Positions 1 to 12,535 are shown, counted from the first letter of the stretch. The stretch: DNA of 64,000 bases from Nematostella vectensis (GCF_932526225.1 NC_064040.1:12686856-12750855); one strand, 5' to 3'. Numbers and translations are program-made. Notes: a model not told the origin generated them from the letters alone.

Positions 1-935
1 AACGCTCCCCGCCCTTAGGGGCTGCTCAGATTCGAACAACATTCCTTTCCCATTGTCTGTACATCAAGATGATTTTCAAACGGCTAATCCAATAAAATGC
101 CTCTCCATTGTACAATTAAGCCAATAAAAAATACAATTGAACTGTCATTTTGTTTTAGCGGGTAATCATACTCAGCTGAGAAACAAAATATATATATTCG
201 GAAAATCTTCCCTTAACCTGGGCAAAATGATCCAACTGTGTCTCGTTGACTTTGAAAGTTTAGAGAATCGAAAAGACTTGTTCAAGACCAGCGGTCGGAG
301 TCACACAACGCTCCCCGCCCGTAGGGGCTGCTCAGATTCGAACTTGAAAAGTTTGTTTGTAAACCATGCTATCGTACTCGGCAAAGTTTCAAAGAGCAAA
401 AGATAATTTTCAGTCTGTACAAAAAGCAATCAAAAGTGCATTCAAACGAGAAAAACCGAGAATCAAGCGTCTGCTTAGCGCTGCAGGCGATGGGAAAACA
501 CCAAAAGCTTCGAAAGTGTTGCAATTTCCCGTCGCAACGCCATGTACTACTTGCGCTTCTTTCTCCCATGATGACTTCGAGAATGATTTAGGATGCTGGA
601 CCCAACAAGGCTCCCTATAAAGGGTTTCTTTCCCCCAATTTAACAGAATCTTATCAACAAGTGCAAAAGTTTGGTCTTGTGTTTCGTACATTCCCGCATC
701 TCACAGGGTTTACTAGCACTAAACAAACAAGTGTTGGTTCTCACGCTTCTTCTTTGAATGATAATACACGGATCGTGATTGGTTTGCTTGCCATGGCGAG
801 AACGGTTCTCGAAATATGGTGCCCAAAATTTGATTGGCTAAAAGCGGCGAAGGAATGTAGTTCAAATCTGAGCAGCCCCTACGGGCAGGGAGCGCTGTGT
901 GAGACTCCGACCGCTGGGGGCTGCGAAGGAGACTA
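1..935. mobile_element. MULE-type MITE, right part (window-truncated)
   Basis: This is the copy-1 version of the element complete at 14011-14911. Its right terminal inverted repeat ends at 935 and is followed by ATCAGAACA (936-944), which matches the 9-base target duplication seen on both sides of the copy-2 element. An extra piece of the terminal repeat lies inside, near 293-345, and is mostly missing from copy 2. The small ORFs inside match no protein family I know and are probably not genes. Confidence 0.8.
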
Positions 936-944
936 ATCAGAACA

Positions 945-1762
945 CAGATGTGCTCAATAATGCAGTCTCTTCTCTTCTCAAGTAAAGTAGTGCCATCAAA
1001 GATCCCAGTATCACTTTGTACCTCTCGTTACACTTGTTCTTGCTTTTTTATGTTTCTGGAGTTTGCGTCCCTCGGAGTGTCTTGAGAAGTAAGGCCACAG
1101 GGGGTTCGAGCGCATCCCCTCTCCTAGCTGCCAAAAAGTGGGCCATTTTTAATTAAGGAATCTTTAGATACTATACTATCCATATGATACCCCCTCCCCC
1201 CTCGCACCCCCCTACCCCCCACCGTCCAATCCTTGGTACGCGCCTGGATCTTAATCAAATAAATGCATATCAGCCAATTCGGTTGTCCTATGTTTATTTG
1301 CGAACATTTGCATTTGTAACGGTACATGAAAAGAACGTCGTCTGAACTAGGCCTTAAGGTCCGGTCTCTGTCACACTCTCTAGGAATGCGTGACTATTTT
1401 CTCTAGCCCTAGCTATTTTCTCTAGCTCGCATACGAAATCCCAAAATCCTAAAAAAAGCTGGTAACCATTCTATCTTGAATCATTGTTTTCACCCCCTAT
1501 AGTCTCATGCAAATATAATAAAATATAGATGCTGATAGCGAAACTTGTTTTGGAGTGAACTGTGTTTCATATTCATTTTCAAGTCAAGGAAGTCAAGCGA
1601 ATAGCGTGTAATTTATGAACGAACTAATATCCATCGAGTGTTGCATGCAGCTAAAGACCTTGTGATTCGGAAGCATTTTCCTTTCTTATTGATCTACTAA
1701 AGAGAAGTCCTTCAGGGGCATTTTCATTTCTTATCTTGAAGAAAGGGGTTCGATACAAAATA
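945..1762 (+). promoter_or_regulatory. Ancestral 5' flank of collagen-like gene copy 1
   Basis: The sequence matches 14921-15739, which lies directly upstream of the copy-2 start codon, and its last part matches 31019-31233. It is therefore the ancestral promoter and 5' leader. In copy 1 a 4.3 kb insertion now separates it from the start codon. I see no clear TATA box. Confidence 0.5.
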
Positions 1763-4700
1763 CACGCCGGGCACAAAGGGTCCTAAAATCGGCAATGTTC
1801 GCCTGTACTTTTCATCAGCGGATGCGCGCGTGAGTCTGGCGGGGTTTTCAAAATGGTCGTGAAGAAGTGCTCGCTCTTGTCCTTGATGACAGTGATCCTG
1901 AATATAACGAGGATTATGACAACCCTACGACAACGAAGACTGGCAAAACTTCTCGGCGGTTTTGCTTGTCCATTTTTTTTTATTTCCAAGGACAAGAAGG
2001 AAGAAGTTCTGCACTTTTTTTCGATCCGTTAATTTAAGGTGTTTTGCGTTACTTTGTCCGGCTTCACATCAGAAGAGGTGATTGGATTTTTCAAAAGCCA
2101 GCTTAAAGGAATGAAGACCGGGCATAAGGTGTCCCTTTTTGTCTCCGAAAACAAGGAGCTGAGACTAGCGTACAATACTCGCCGATCGCAGGTTGTTCTT
2201 TCATTATGGAGAATGGAACACTTGTGGAATTCCACAACACAAAAACTGACATTCTCGTTTTTACTGTTTTCTAACCTCTTTCCAAGGAACACTTCTATTC
2301 AAGGAACACCTCTATTCAAATGACACCTCTATTCAAGGGACACCTCTATTAAAGGGACACCTCTATTCAAGGGACACCTCTATACAAGGGACACCTCTAT
2401 TCAAGAGACACCTCTATACAAGGAACACCTCTATTCAAATGACACCTCTATTCAAGGGACACCTCTATTCAAGGGAAACCTCTATTCAAAGGAAGCCTCT
2501 ATTCAAGGGACACCTCTATTCAAGGGACACCTCTATTCAAGGGACACCTCTATTCAAAGGAAACCTCTATTCAAGGGACACCTTTATTCAAGGAACACCT
2601 GTATACAAGGGACACCTCTATTCAAGGGACACCTCTATTCAAGAGACACCTCTATTCAAAGTAAACCTCTATGCAATTGACACCTCTATTCAAAGAATAC
2701 ATCTATTCAATGGCATATCTCTCCTTAACTCAAGGAATACTTTTGTTTTATGGACAACTTTATTCAATGAACATCTCTATTCAAGTTACACCTCTATTCG
2801 AAGGGCACCTCTATCCAGGCAGACAATGCATTATTTTTAGTAAGATGAGATTCCTGACGAAAAATTCAAGATAGAACCTCTATGATGGACAACTTTATTC
2901 AATGGACATCTCTATTCAAGGGACACTTCTATTCAAAGGGCACCTCTATTTTATGGACATTCTATTCTTAGTGACACCTCTATCAAGGGACACATCTACC
3001 AACAAGAGACACCTCTATTCAAGGGACAACTCTAGTGAGGGACTCCTACTTTAAGTATATCTATATTAATAGAAAATATCTGGCAGAAGTATGAAATTGC
3101 AAGATTTATTTCAGAAATATAGGTTACAAAATATATAACAATTCAATAAATATTGTAAATATATATATATATATATATATTTATAAATTGATATGATAAT
3201 CTTATATTATTTATTATCTTATGAATAAAGAATTTATTAAATGGTCTCTATTACCATAAAAGGCATGAGCACTTCTAAATATGAAGTAAGATTATATAAA
3301 TATTTTTCAAATAAATTTGTACTTTTTTGCTAAATCCTTAATTGCTTTAAGCAATGAATGTCAAAAAACTGTTGTGTGGCAGAATAAATATTGGCAAGAA
3401 TTAATAGTTATGGATATATCAGAATGTATATAAATATATCAGCATTACAGTATTATGCCTCAGAATTCAAATATTACATAACTATTTTTTCAGATAGTAT
3501 AGATCACTTTGTACAGTATATACAAAAAAATATGTGTGAACATTTGCAACATTTTGTTGCATGGGATTTTGAAAACCTCAATAAAGAATAATTTACCAAT
3601 ATATTAAAGTATTTTAATTTTAGTACCATAGACGAATGTTGTTTATTTCTTCCCTGATTCTAGTATATACATTACATATTTACTAAGGGATATACAATTC
3701 CAGTTTCCTTAAATTTCTTATGAACCTGCATTAGGTAGCCACTTTATTTTATGCTGAAAGCAGATCAATCACACTTTTTATGTAAGAACACAATACAGTA
3801 AATGCTCTGCCAACATGCACTCTTGTGAGTGGACAGCTTTACTTCCGAACAACTTTTCTAAACCCAGATTTTGCATCATTGAAATACTGTGTTCAAGTTT
3901 ATCATAGACCTCACTGCATCACAATAACAATGTTCTTATTCATAAAAAAAGAGTTGCTGATGATTTGAAATAATATATTGATCAAATGTATTCCAAAATT
4001 AACATACAAATATGTCTTTTTTTTTATTTGCTGTAATTTGTAATTGCATAACATAAGAGATCTGCATTTAGCATTTGTAAAGATAATGGGATAAGTAGAA
4101 AGTATACCAACTCTGTCATAAGATAATTTACAAAAACAAGTTCAATAAAGATAATAGAAAAATCAAACATTTTATTTAAAAAAAATATTTCATCACCTAT
4201 CAAAGTCTATCATTCATAAAAAAAAATCATTTAACCATTGGATGCTTACAAATAGATTTTTTTTCTATCAAATTAGCCTCTTACATCTTTTTACTCACCT
4301 TTTTAAGGAGACAATCCACCTCAGAGTACATCAAACATGCTATTTTTTACAGGATTACATACCTTTATTATTTGACTCTTAGAGCCATGGCAATCAGCCA
4401 CCAAGAAATGTTTGGATGCAACATTTATATCATGCACACAAAGTGTGTGTACATCAAACATGTTCTGGATGTATGTCAAGGCAAGATAAAAAACAACAGA
4501 GAAATAATGGAAACATGTAAACGTTAGTAGTGTAACCCTAAGTGACAGCACTTTGGGTGTAGTCAACAGTAATTCTTACCCCTAAGATATCTTAAAGCTT
4601 GCACACCACTATAGCATCACTATAGCAGGTAGCATGACCCCTCCCTCAGTGAAGCATGTCAGATTCTTCCTCCTCATAGACACTGCATTTCCATTTAAAA

Positions 4701-6088
4701 ACCCCTTCTGACTGCCTCCTTCCTGACTGTTACCTTCCATACGACTGTCTGAATCTACCTACCTATTTTTAACTGCTATGCAGAGTAAGGTTATTGATTA
4801 CATTTAAATATAATAGCCTAAAAATATAATAACCTAATTACTGCTATCTATTTTCTATTGAGGATATCACTAATCTAAAGAGAATATCCATGTAGCCATC
4901 AAATATGAAACAAACAAACAAAGATAATAATTAGACCAAGATGAAACTACAAGTCATCTGTTTGGAAAAACTCAGAATTTAGAATCCAATTTAATTTACT
5001 TAAAAGTACTAAGTCTTACTTAACTATTTTGATTTGACTAAGTTTTCTGATGTAACTTAAATGATTATCATATTTGGTTTCACTTGAGTTTCGTTAAGAA
5101 CAAGTTTATCCAAGAATACAATAAACTGAAGCGCTGTTGAAACTGAAAATACTTTCACAACAAAGAATAATTATTGTTTATAAGTTACCATAGCAACGCG
5201 CGCGCCGAGTTTTTTTAGTTCTATTCCATGTGTTATTTCTTTGACGAAACGATCTTTCGATCTAAAAGAACCAACAATTCGACTATAATTTATAACTCAA
5301 TAAATCACCCCTCTCAAATAACACGATAGCGTAAAATAATGCGCAAGTCTGGCTAAAACAAATATGTCCTTTCCTTTCGATTCCTTTTCTATAAGCACTG
5401 CATTTCTACAAAATGAGTATTATGTGTAAACACATTCTATTTGGTTCTTTATAAATACCTTTCTGCTAAGCCTCAGCTTTTCTCGCTTCGCTTTCAAGTT
5501 TCTTCTCAGTGATGCTTTGCTAAAGGGAAGAAAACTCATCCTCCAGGTCCTGCAGTTCTCACGAAGAGTCCATCACATTCTGTCACTTTAATTTAGCCTC
5601 TCGCATTTACTCTCCGAGACTGGACCTCTTTGGCATATTTACAATTAAACTTGAAAATTAGAGTGAGAACAGAGGAGAAATCTACAAAACCAAAATCATA
5701 GCGACATTCAGGGGTTCAAGAATCGGACTACCCTGCTGATTTTCAATAAATTCTTTCGACGTAAAAATAAAATCGGGACTCAAAATAACTGCATTCAAGA
5801 CATTTTGGGAAAAGTCGCGGAAAGACCGTATCCGTTTGAAGAATAGGCGCAGGAACCACGCGAAATTCTGGCCGTGTTTGATACCAAATCAAACCTTGTT
5901 CTTCCGTCTGTGCTTTCCCGCCATCCGATCTTATTTTCCGAAGCTAGCGAAAATCCTACGAGCTTTCGAACATAGGGCCCGAGCAGATTCGTAAATTTGG
6001 CACCAGTCCTCTGAAAACGTGCCCCGTCCAAGATGGCGATTTGACACGGAAAACCCTGCCGCTTTTGGAGTGTTTTGTGCTCGGCGTG
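1763..6088. mobile_element. 4.3 kb insertion with short CAC-type inverted ends
   Basis: Copy 2 (15731-15742) and the decayed third copy (31225-31236) lack this DNA, so they serve as empty sites. The left end begins CACGCCGGGCACAAA. The reverse complement of the right end begins CACGCCGAGCACAAA, a 15-base inverted repeat with one mismatch. Only one base (A) can have been duplicated at the target, so the superfamily is unresolved. Inside are a 17-base minisatellite (2281-3045) and AT-rich DNA (3046-5900) in which I see no gene. No transposase was recognised, so it looks non-autonomous. Confidence 0.72.
2281..3045 (+). repeat. 17-base minisatellite
   Basis: About 40 imperfect copies of a unit close to CTATTCAAGGGACACCT lie head to tail, degenerating toward the right end. 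The array sits wholly inside the 4.3 kb insertion. ORFs across it (for example 2439-2840) arise because the unit lacks stops in some frames. They are not genes. Confidence 0.95.
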
Positions 6089-6089
6089 A

Positions 6090-9000
6090 ATGGCTCAACG
6101 AGATCAGTCATCAAGCTACTACGAAGTCGAACCCGCAGAACCATACGTGATGCCAATCGATTCAGACAAGCCAAGAGAACCTGCATTAAACAAACAAGCA
6201 GCTCAAACGCAAATTCAAGACAAAGCAGACTCTCAATACGAACCTCTACATAACGACCACCAGTATCACTCACTTGCGCTTCAAGACCGAACAAATACAA
6301 ACAATAAAAGCAAAGTATTAAGTCGGGAAAATCTCGGATTTGCTCCGGCTTTTGCCGAGCAACCATCGGCGATCAGTCGTCAAAGCCTCGGGAAGGAAAC
6401 GCATGGTAAGAACATAAGAAAAGTGGAAGGCTCGGGAAATCGATTTGAATCGGTCAGGATACCTGTCAGATGTCTTATTATTACGACATTAGTAATTAGT
6501 GTCGTATCTATGCTGGTTGCGCTTTTGGTCGCTACAGGCACTGTATCGGGGAGACAGTGTTCGTGTGAAGTCACAGGTGAGTTCAGCTTCCTTACTCAAT
6601 TTTCAATGTTTAGTGAATCGTGCCTTTTGATATCACTGTGCTTTATTCGTGAGGTTGCGTATTAGTGTTTTTTCTTCCTGTTTTATTCAATTTTGGAGTA
6701 TGTAAGGTATTGATCAATGTCGTTGAATATTTGCGACTATTTAGAAGCGTGCTTTTAGAGGGGTTCCTTGCTGCGCAGTAGAAGCAGCGATGGCAAGACA
6801 TTTTTAGGGCACGTTTCAAGCAAGGCTGTTCATTGCTTGATTATTTGTTGAAAAACAAATAAATAGCTAATCGATAAAGTTGCTTAGAGGGACAATATAC
6901 ATGCAAGTGAATCAAGTCGATTGTTTCATCTTCTTATTTGCATGCAATGGCATTGAATACGGCTCATGTTTAATATATGACGTTTGAACTTAGCCTAATA
7001 CGATTTATTCCCAGAGTCCAAGGTTCAAGAAATGCAAGCCAACACCCTCAAACTACAAAGAGATTTTGAAGAACTTCAAAGAAATTTCACGAGTCTGGTT
7101 TTATCTGGCTTGAAAGGCGACAAGGGCCCACAAGGGCCTAAAGGCGATACGGGTATCACAGGCCCAGAAGGGCCTAAAGGCGATACGGGTATCACAGGCC
7201 CACAAGGGCCTAAAGGCGATACGGGTATCACAGGCCCACAAGGGCCTAAAGGCGACACGGGTATCACAGGCCCACAAGGGCCTAAAGGCGACACGGGTAA
7301 CAAAGGTGACCAAGGGGTGCAAGGATTAAGAGGATACAATGGTACACAGGGAGCCAAAGGAGAAGCAGGGACTTCCAACCTCAACGCGTGCGAATTCAAG
7401 ATAGCGACATATTCCTCAAGTCCCGGAGTGTCTGGTCAGACGAGTATCACAGTAACGGAGGCAGCGGTAAGCGAGGCAGCGTTCAATGCGGTGTATTTCA
7501 TAGAGGAGACACTTCTTTCCAAATATCACAGGTTATTGTGTTTTCGACTAGGCACATAAGAGTTTCCTATTTGCCGTATGCTGTACTGTGCTGTGCTTTT
7601 GTGAAGATCTATAACATCGGGAGTATAAATTAATTTTTCGATGGTCATTTTACAAATCAACTCACTATTTCGAGTTTTGGAGGTGAGCGGTCCGGTATCG
7701 CGGGGTCCGGATAGTAGGATACCGGACCTCACGATAGCCAGTCAGAGCGCGCGATTTGATGGATACATGATAAATGACAGTTTCTTGAAAAGTGTTGCCC
7801 TACCAGTCCCCCCCCCCACCGCGGTGCCTGAAAACACCCCAGGTATTTTTATTTGATACCCTCACTCTCAGGGGCGTACGCAGCCTATAGGCCTGCAGTC
7901 ACTGGACTGCAAAAAAAAAATCGGCTAATTTGCATAACAGGGATAAAAATCAAATATTTACTCATTCATTTTTATGTACGTAGTTTTATATATACGGTGA
8001 GGTAAAAAACTTTAATTTTCTTAATCATTTAGTCCACAGATGATTTCCAAACATACTGTTATGTCGTTCAGTGCCATGCGACGACTGATTTCCTATCTCA
8101 GATCGAGGATGAAAGAGGATCATGTAATAAAGTCTGACGTATTGCCGCCAATTTCTAACCCAAAAGCGGGAGCTATGAAATCTTCACGGGGATGCGGGCC
8201 ACGCCCTCATCCAGCTTTTGAATGCTTTGACTGCAACTTTGTAAAATCCTGCGTACGCCCCTGACTCTAGAAGATGCCCTAAGACCACAAAAACAGTGTG
8301 TGACAGAGTAGAATAAATCAGTTCGGCGGATGGCTCGAAAGTTTACGGAGACAAACAAATTTGCAGCTTCACGACGCGAGCGCTGCGACAGAACTAAATT
8401 TATTCCAAAACAAGCAGAAATCACACACGTGTGGACACTTTACAAATAAGGTCATGACATCTATATAAGGAAATTAAACAAAGGCTACCCAAAATAAGAG
8501 GAATAAAAACACGCACACACTCTTTACAACATACACACGCACAAGATAAAGTCAAGTCCATTTCACACTGTCACAAGTGAATACTCAACAACGCACGTAT
8601 TCGGTGACAAAATTTACAGCAGCGGGCGGTTACTTTGGCGGTGTTACAAAGAATACAGCGAGCTACGATGTGAGAATTTTTTTATAGGACTTATATTTCA
8701 TCTATGGCATATAGAAAAAAATTCACTCTGCACCAAATGCTCTGATGCATCAGATAGAATAACAGCTCCCATGGTGCCCTGATCTAGACAAAATTGAACC
8801 AATATGAGACCAGATATCTATTATCTATGATTACAAGACAAAGGACTGGATTGCTGTGACTGGCCATAGTCTTTGATGAGGCTACTAGAATATAATGCCC
8901 TAGGCCTTAGTATCAAGCTTGTTGCATGTTAACTAAAAAAGGCCAATTATGCCGCCATTTTATGCTCCCGCTCCACACAAAGCATCCATTTCCATCGGCT

Positions 9001-9746
9001 AATTCAATCAAGAAACGAAGATATTTTCAATAAAATATAGTCAATTAAATATCAGAGTTCATTCGTAGATTATTATTTTGATGTTTCCTTGCAAATAAAC
9101 CGCTGTATTTTCGATGATAAACAATAACAAAGGAGTGGGTGATTAAGATTCTTTAATGATCAATTTTCAGTGCCATGGCAAGCCTTGAAATATTGGGGGG
9201 GTGGTCGATACTAAGAAATTAAGAAAATTTGGGGGCACAGCCACGCCCCTACTGGTCATTTCTTATACTAAATAAAATGCAGTGCACTTGTTTGATTGTT
9301 CGACTTATGTTAGGGATGGCACTTCCAGCTTGCACGAATTGTTTACCAACCAATGACCAAAGATATGCGGGCTCTGGGAACGAGATTGCCATCAATGTTG
9401 CATTCTTATCGGCTAAGCTCCATACAAATAGGAAATAATTGCGTCAATTTCTAGAAAGTTTCCTCTCTTGTACTGTAGCCCACACCTATTATTTTCTACC
9501 TACAGCTCTGGCTAAAGGTGTAATTAAAATAAGTCATGTTTGGTTTTTATACAGGACAAGAGGATCTTTGTTGCTGGCTGCAGCAGTAACAGAGCTGATG
9601 TCGTCCAACAGGGTCCAAAGCAAATATCTGGTGGGTTGAATGTCTTCGTGTGCGTGTGTTATGGAGATGCTGAAGGATACTCTAGCAGAACTGGAAATCT
9701 CGAATGCCACATCGCCTACACAGAGTGCCCACGAACAACGCCATAA
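6090..9746 (+). CDS. Type II membrane collagen-like protein, duplicate copy 1
   Basis: Three exons are inferred: 6090-6576, 7015-7466 and 9555-9746, giving 376 aa. Junctions are GT-AG and the frame is kept (phase 1, then phase 0). Exon 1 encodes a cytoplasmic tail of about 128 residues, one membrane span (about 129-149) and a CSC motif (157-159). Exon 2 encodes a short helical stretch with an NFTS glycosylation site, then about 29 Gly-X-Y triplets. These include five 12-residue repeats rich in KGDTG. Exon 3 ends in the family's cysteine-rich tail (CVC, then C-H-I-A-Y and CP). The orientation suggests an extracellular trimer held by its N-terminus. The start follows copy 2 and lies one base after a 4.3 kb insertion, so expression may be altered. 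The exact family name is unknown to me. Confidence 0.85.
7125..7304 (+). repeat. 36-base collagen-coding repeat, 5 units
   Basis: Five tandem 36-base units each encode four Gly-X-Y triplets ([12 protein letters not shown], with x being Q or E). The last unit ends GNK instead of GIT. Copy 2 of the gene has 12 units at the matching place. Confidence 0.95.
7869..8263. mobile_element. hAT-like short element in intron 2 of copy 1
   Basis: The element begins CAGGGGCGTACGCAG and ends CTGCGTACGCCCCTG. ACTCT lies immediately outside both ends (7864-7868 and 8264-8268). The terminal sequence resembles hAT ends, but the duplication looks like 5 rather than the usual 8 bases. It has no recognisable transposase. 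The same insertion is at 17778-18170, so it predates the segmental duplication. Confidence 0.8.
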
Positions 9747-9860
9747 GGATGACTCAGACATTTGTTATGCATCCACGAAGTGCTGTTGGTAGCCCCACTT
9801 ATTTTATTGATTAAATTCAGCTGACATACTCCCATTGAATATGCCATTCCAGGTATAAGT

Positions 9861-9995
9861 TTGCGCGCGCATAACCATAGAAACCTACCTCAACTACCAG
9901 AATGCAGCGCGCGCTTTTTAAAGCTTACATCAAACGAAGCACGCGCTGCATGCCGGTAGTTGAGGTACGTTCCCATGGTGAGTGCGCGCGCATGC
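9861..9995. repeat. Foldback repeat downstream of copy 1
   Basis: About 57 bases on the left (GCGCGCGCATAACCATAGAA...) pair imperfectly with the right arm around a short spacer. This predicts a long hairpin. The matching foldback after copy 2 is at 19765-19899. It is probably a short foldback transposable element. Confidence 0.75.
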
Positions 9996-10601
9996 TTTAA
10001 AGGCGCGTAACCAGGATCGGCTCAGGGGGCCTGCGCCGTCAAAGGTATTATAAGGAAAAAGCACAGTATGTGAATATTCCTTTATAAGAATGACCCTTTT
10101 TTGGTCGCATAGGGGGGATACGCGAGAAACCCACCCTGTGTATGTGCCTGAATTATTTTACGTTTTTTGTGATATGAAAGTAACACGAACTTTGCACAAC
10201 ACTATCACATACCATCATAATAAGTGTAGCTTCTTTATAAAAGTGCGTAAATGTATAGTCAATGTTAGTCAATACTCAAGTATATAAAATAATAATCAAG
10301 AATATAAAATAATAAATAAAACTGAAACTGTTTTAATTTTCAAATTGATTCTCAAATGAAAAAAACTCCTGCCAGACGACAGAATTTTTGAGTGATACGG
10401 AACTATACCCGCTGCTACGGAACTACTACCACTATGTGCAAACAGAAAACAACATATAAATCAATAAAATTTGAAAATGTGTAGTATTTTCTGTGCATAT
10501 CATATGCATAAGTAAATTTGTAGTCGTCTGAGAAAAAAAAACATGAGCATTGGGACCCCCTAAAAAAAGAAAATACAAAACGTAACTTTCACCAATGGTA
10601 A

Positions 10602-12041
10602 AGCACTAAAGCCGTAATCGACTGGTTCACATCAACAAAAAACAAGACAGCATCCAACTTTATATGTTTCGACATAGTGGAATTCTACCCATTCATCAGC
10701 CAAGAACTCCTAAACAAACCCCTCGACTTCGCCGCTGACTACGACTGCATCACCGCTGAAGAAAAAAACATCATAACCCACGCCAAGAGCTCTATCCTAG
10801 TTTACAACCAAACACCCTGGCACAAAAAAGGCAACTCGACATTCGACGTGACAATGGGAAGCTACGACGGCGCTGAAACATGCGAACTTGTAGGCAACTT
10901 CCTCCTCTCCCAACTCCAAGACCTTAACATCAACGTAGGACTCTACCGCGACGACGGACTAGCCATCACAAGCGGCACACCTAAAAACACAGAAAATATC
11001 AAGAAAGAACTATGCCGCATCTTCAACAACAACGGACTGCGAATCACCATAGAAGCCAACAAGCGAGTAGTCATCTTCCTAGACGTCACATTCGACCTAA
11101 ACCGCAACACTTACCAGCCTTTCACCAAACCGAACGCCCCACTACAGTACGTCCACCGCGAGAGCAACCACCCACCTACCATCACAAAGAATATCCCTGC
11201 CAGTATCAACAAACGCTTATCTACACTATCATCAGACAAAGAAACCTTCGACCAAGCCGCCCCGCCATACCAGAAAGCACTCGACGAAAGTGGATATAAC
11301 TACACACTGCACTACGAACCAAACACCACAAGCAAACGCAAGAACCGCCAGCGCAACAACATCATCTGGTACAACCCCCCTTTTAGCAAGAACAAAAGCA
11401 CCAACATCGGCCACAGATTCCTCTCACTCATAGACAAGCACTTCCCTAAAGACCACAAACTCAGAAAAATCTTCAACCGGAACACAATCAAAATCAGTTA
11501 TAGCTGCATGAGCAACACCAAGCAGATAATTGACAGCCACAACAAACGCATAATCGCCTCATCAATAACAACCGAAGACGCCCCTACCTCCCTCGCCACC
11601 GCCAATGACAAAACATGCAACTGCAGACAAAAGAACGCGTGCCCCCTTGACGGAAACTGCCTCCAATCATCTGTTATCTACCAAGCTACTGTAACAAGAA
11701 AGGACAACAACACCTCCGAAACCTACGTAGGACTAACCGAGAACGAATTCAAGACAAGATATAGAAACCACACCGCCTCATTCCGACACGCTAAACACAG
11801 AAACTCGACCGAACTAAGCAAGTACATATGGAGCCTTAAAGACAACGACATAGACCACTTTATTTCTTGGAAAATCCTGTCATCTCACTCCGCCTACAAC
11901 AGCTCTAGCAAAAGATGTAATCTCTGCCTCAAAGAAAAACTTATCATTATCCGCCAACTCAAGCTATCAACTTTAAACAATCGTAACGAGCTAGTGTCTT
12001 GGTCCCTCCACAGGAACAAAGCCTTGTTATGCAACAGCTGA
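10602..12041 (+). pseudogene. Penelope-like RT (C-terminal part) with GIY-YIG endonuclease
   Basis: The frame is open from 10602, although the N-terminal RT motifs are missing. RT motif A reads FDIVEFYPFIS (from about 10668) and the catalytic YRDDG follows at about 10944. The C-terminal third has a cysteine-rich patch (CNC, CPLDGNC). A GIY-YIG nuclease follows with VIYQATV, TYVGLT and an F-K-x-R-x(3)-H motif, then a CNLC pair near the end. RT copies element RNA at a nick made by the endonuclease. The ORF is uninterrupted from here to its stop, so this copy is young or recently truncated. Codons are rich in C and A, unlike neighbouring genes. I call it a pseudogene only because the N-terminus is gone. 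Confidence 0.86.
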
Positions 12042-12147
12042 ACTATTCAATTTCATCATAACAGCCATTCAAATTTCGCGCCCTATTTTTATGTTAATTT
12101 TATACATAGATAGTATATAAGTGATGGTAGTAATATATTCTTAATAA

Positions 12148-12190
12148 ATCTCCTGATGAGTGGGCAACCACGAAACAGGCTTGTAGAGAT
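12148..12190 (+). ncRNA. Minimal type I hammerhead ribozyme
   Basis: All core parts are present in order. Stem I 5' strand is ATCTC (12148-12152), followed by core CTGATGA (12153-12159). Stem II is GTGG/CCAC closed by a GCAA loop (12160-12171), followed by GAA (12172-12174). Stem III is ACA/TGT around GGCT (12175-12184), then the cleavage base A (12185). Stem I 3' strand is GAGAT (12186-12190), perfectly paired with the 5' strand. A very short stem III is typical of the hammerheads described in Penelope-like elements. It lies 107 bases after the RT stop codon and would cut after A12185 during RNA processing. Confidence 0.93.
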
Positions 12191-12451
12191 GAAACGGTGT
12201 TCGCGTGTTTTTTTCCTACAAACCAAGATATATCCCGCTCTACACCTATGTATTGAGCACTGTTATATGAACGCCTGCACTCAGACATTATATATATAGA
12301 TATATAGATATATTAAAACTGAAACAAGAAAAAGATAAAGTCTACAAATCATAAGGGGAAAGTATAAGAATTCGGCAAAGTCCTAAAAAACCTAAAAAAC
12401 TCCCCAGAAAAATATGACCAGATCTGCTTCATTTTACAAAATTCAATCATA

Positions 12452-12535
12452 TCCCCTATACAAGATCCTATTATATCCCCTATACAAAATCCTATTATAT
12501 CCCCTATACAAGATCCTTTTATAATCCCCATACGA
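12452..12535 (+). repeat. 24-base tandem repeat
   Basis: Three to four copies of a unit near ATCCCCTATACAAGATCCTA plus TTAT lie head to tail downstream of the Penelope-like element. No gene is apparent here. Confidence 0.85.

Larger units (their letters stand above)
1..10570. repeat. Segmental duplication, copy 1
   Basis: This stretch is nearly identical to 14002-20470, with an offset of 14047 bases at the left end. It carries the same MULE-type MITE, the same three-exon collagen-like gene, the same hAT-like element and the same foldback. The main difference is a 4.3 kb insertion at 1763-6088 that copy 2 lacks. Similarity ends near 10570, just before the Penelope-like element. The left end lies outside the window. 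The last coding exon (192 bases) is identical between the copies, so the duplication or a later gene conversion is recent. Confidence 0.93.
10602..12300 (+). mobile_element. Penelope-like retroelement, 5'-truncated
   Basis: The element carries the C-terminal part of a reverse transcriptase fused to a GIY-YIG endonuclease (10602-12041). A hammerhead ribozyme follows at 12148-12190. Both fit Penelope-like elements, which are known to carry hammerheads in their terminal repeats. The 5' part is missing: the open frame starts after a stop at 10599-10601, within the RT domain. It abuts the right end of duplication copy 1 and is absent from copy 2. The 3' boundary near 12300 is a guess. Confidence 0.8.

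Noticed and set aside
366-620. ORF of 84 codons, also in copy 2
   Set aside because: It lies inside a non-autonomous MITE, is broken differently in the two copies and matches no known family.
2439-2840. ORF of 133 codons
   Set aside because: It is a translation of the 17-base minisatellite.
3955-3961. CTGATGA as a second hammerhead core (also at 37944)
   Set aside because: Neither has a stem II followed by GAAA or a matching stem I.
1763-6088. Idea that copy 2 lost this segment by deletion
   Set aside because: The third, independently diverged copy at 31225-31236 also lacks it, and the segment has inverted ends, so insertion in copy 1 is simpler.
8040-8264. ORF inside the hAT-like element
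   Set aside because: It is too short, frames differ between copies, and no transposase motif is visible.
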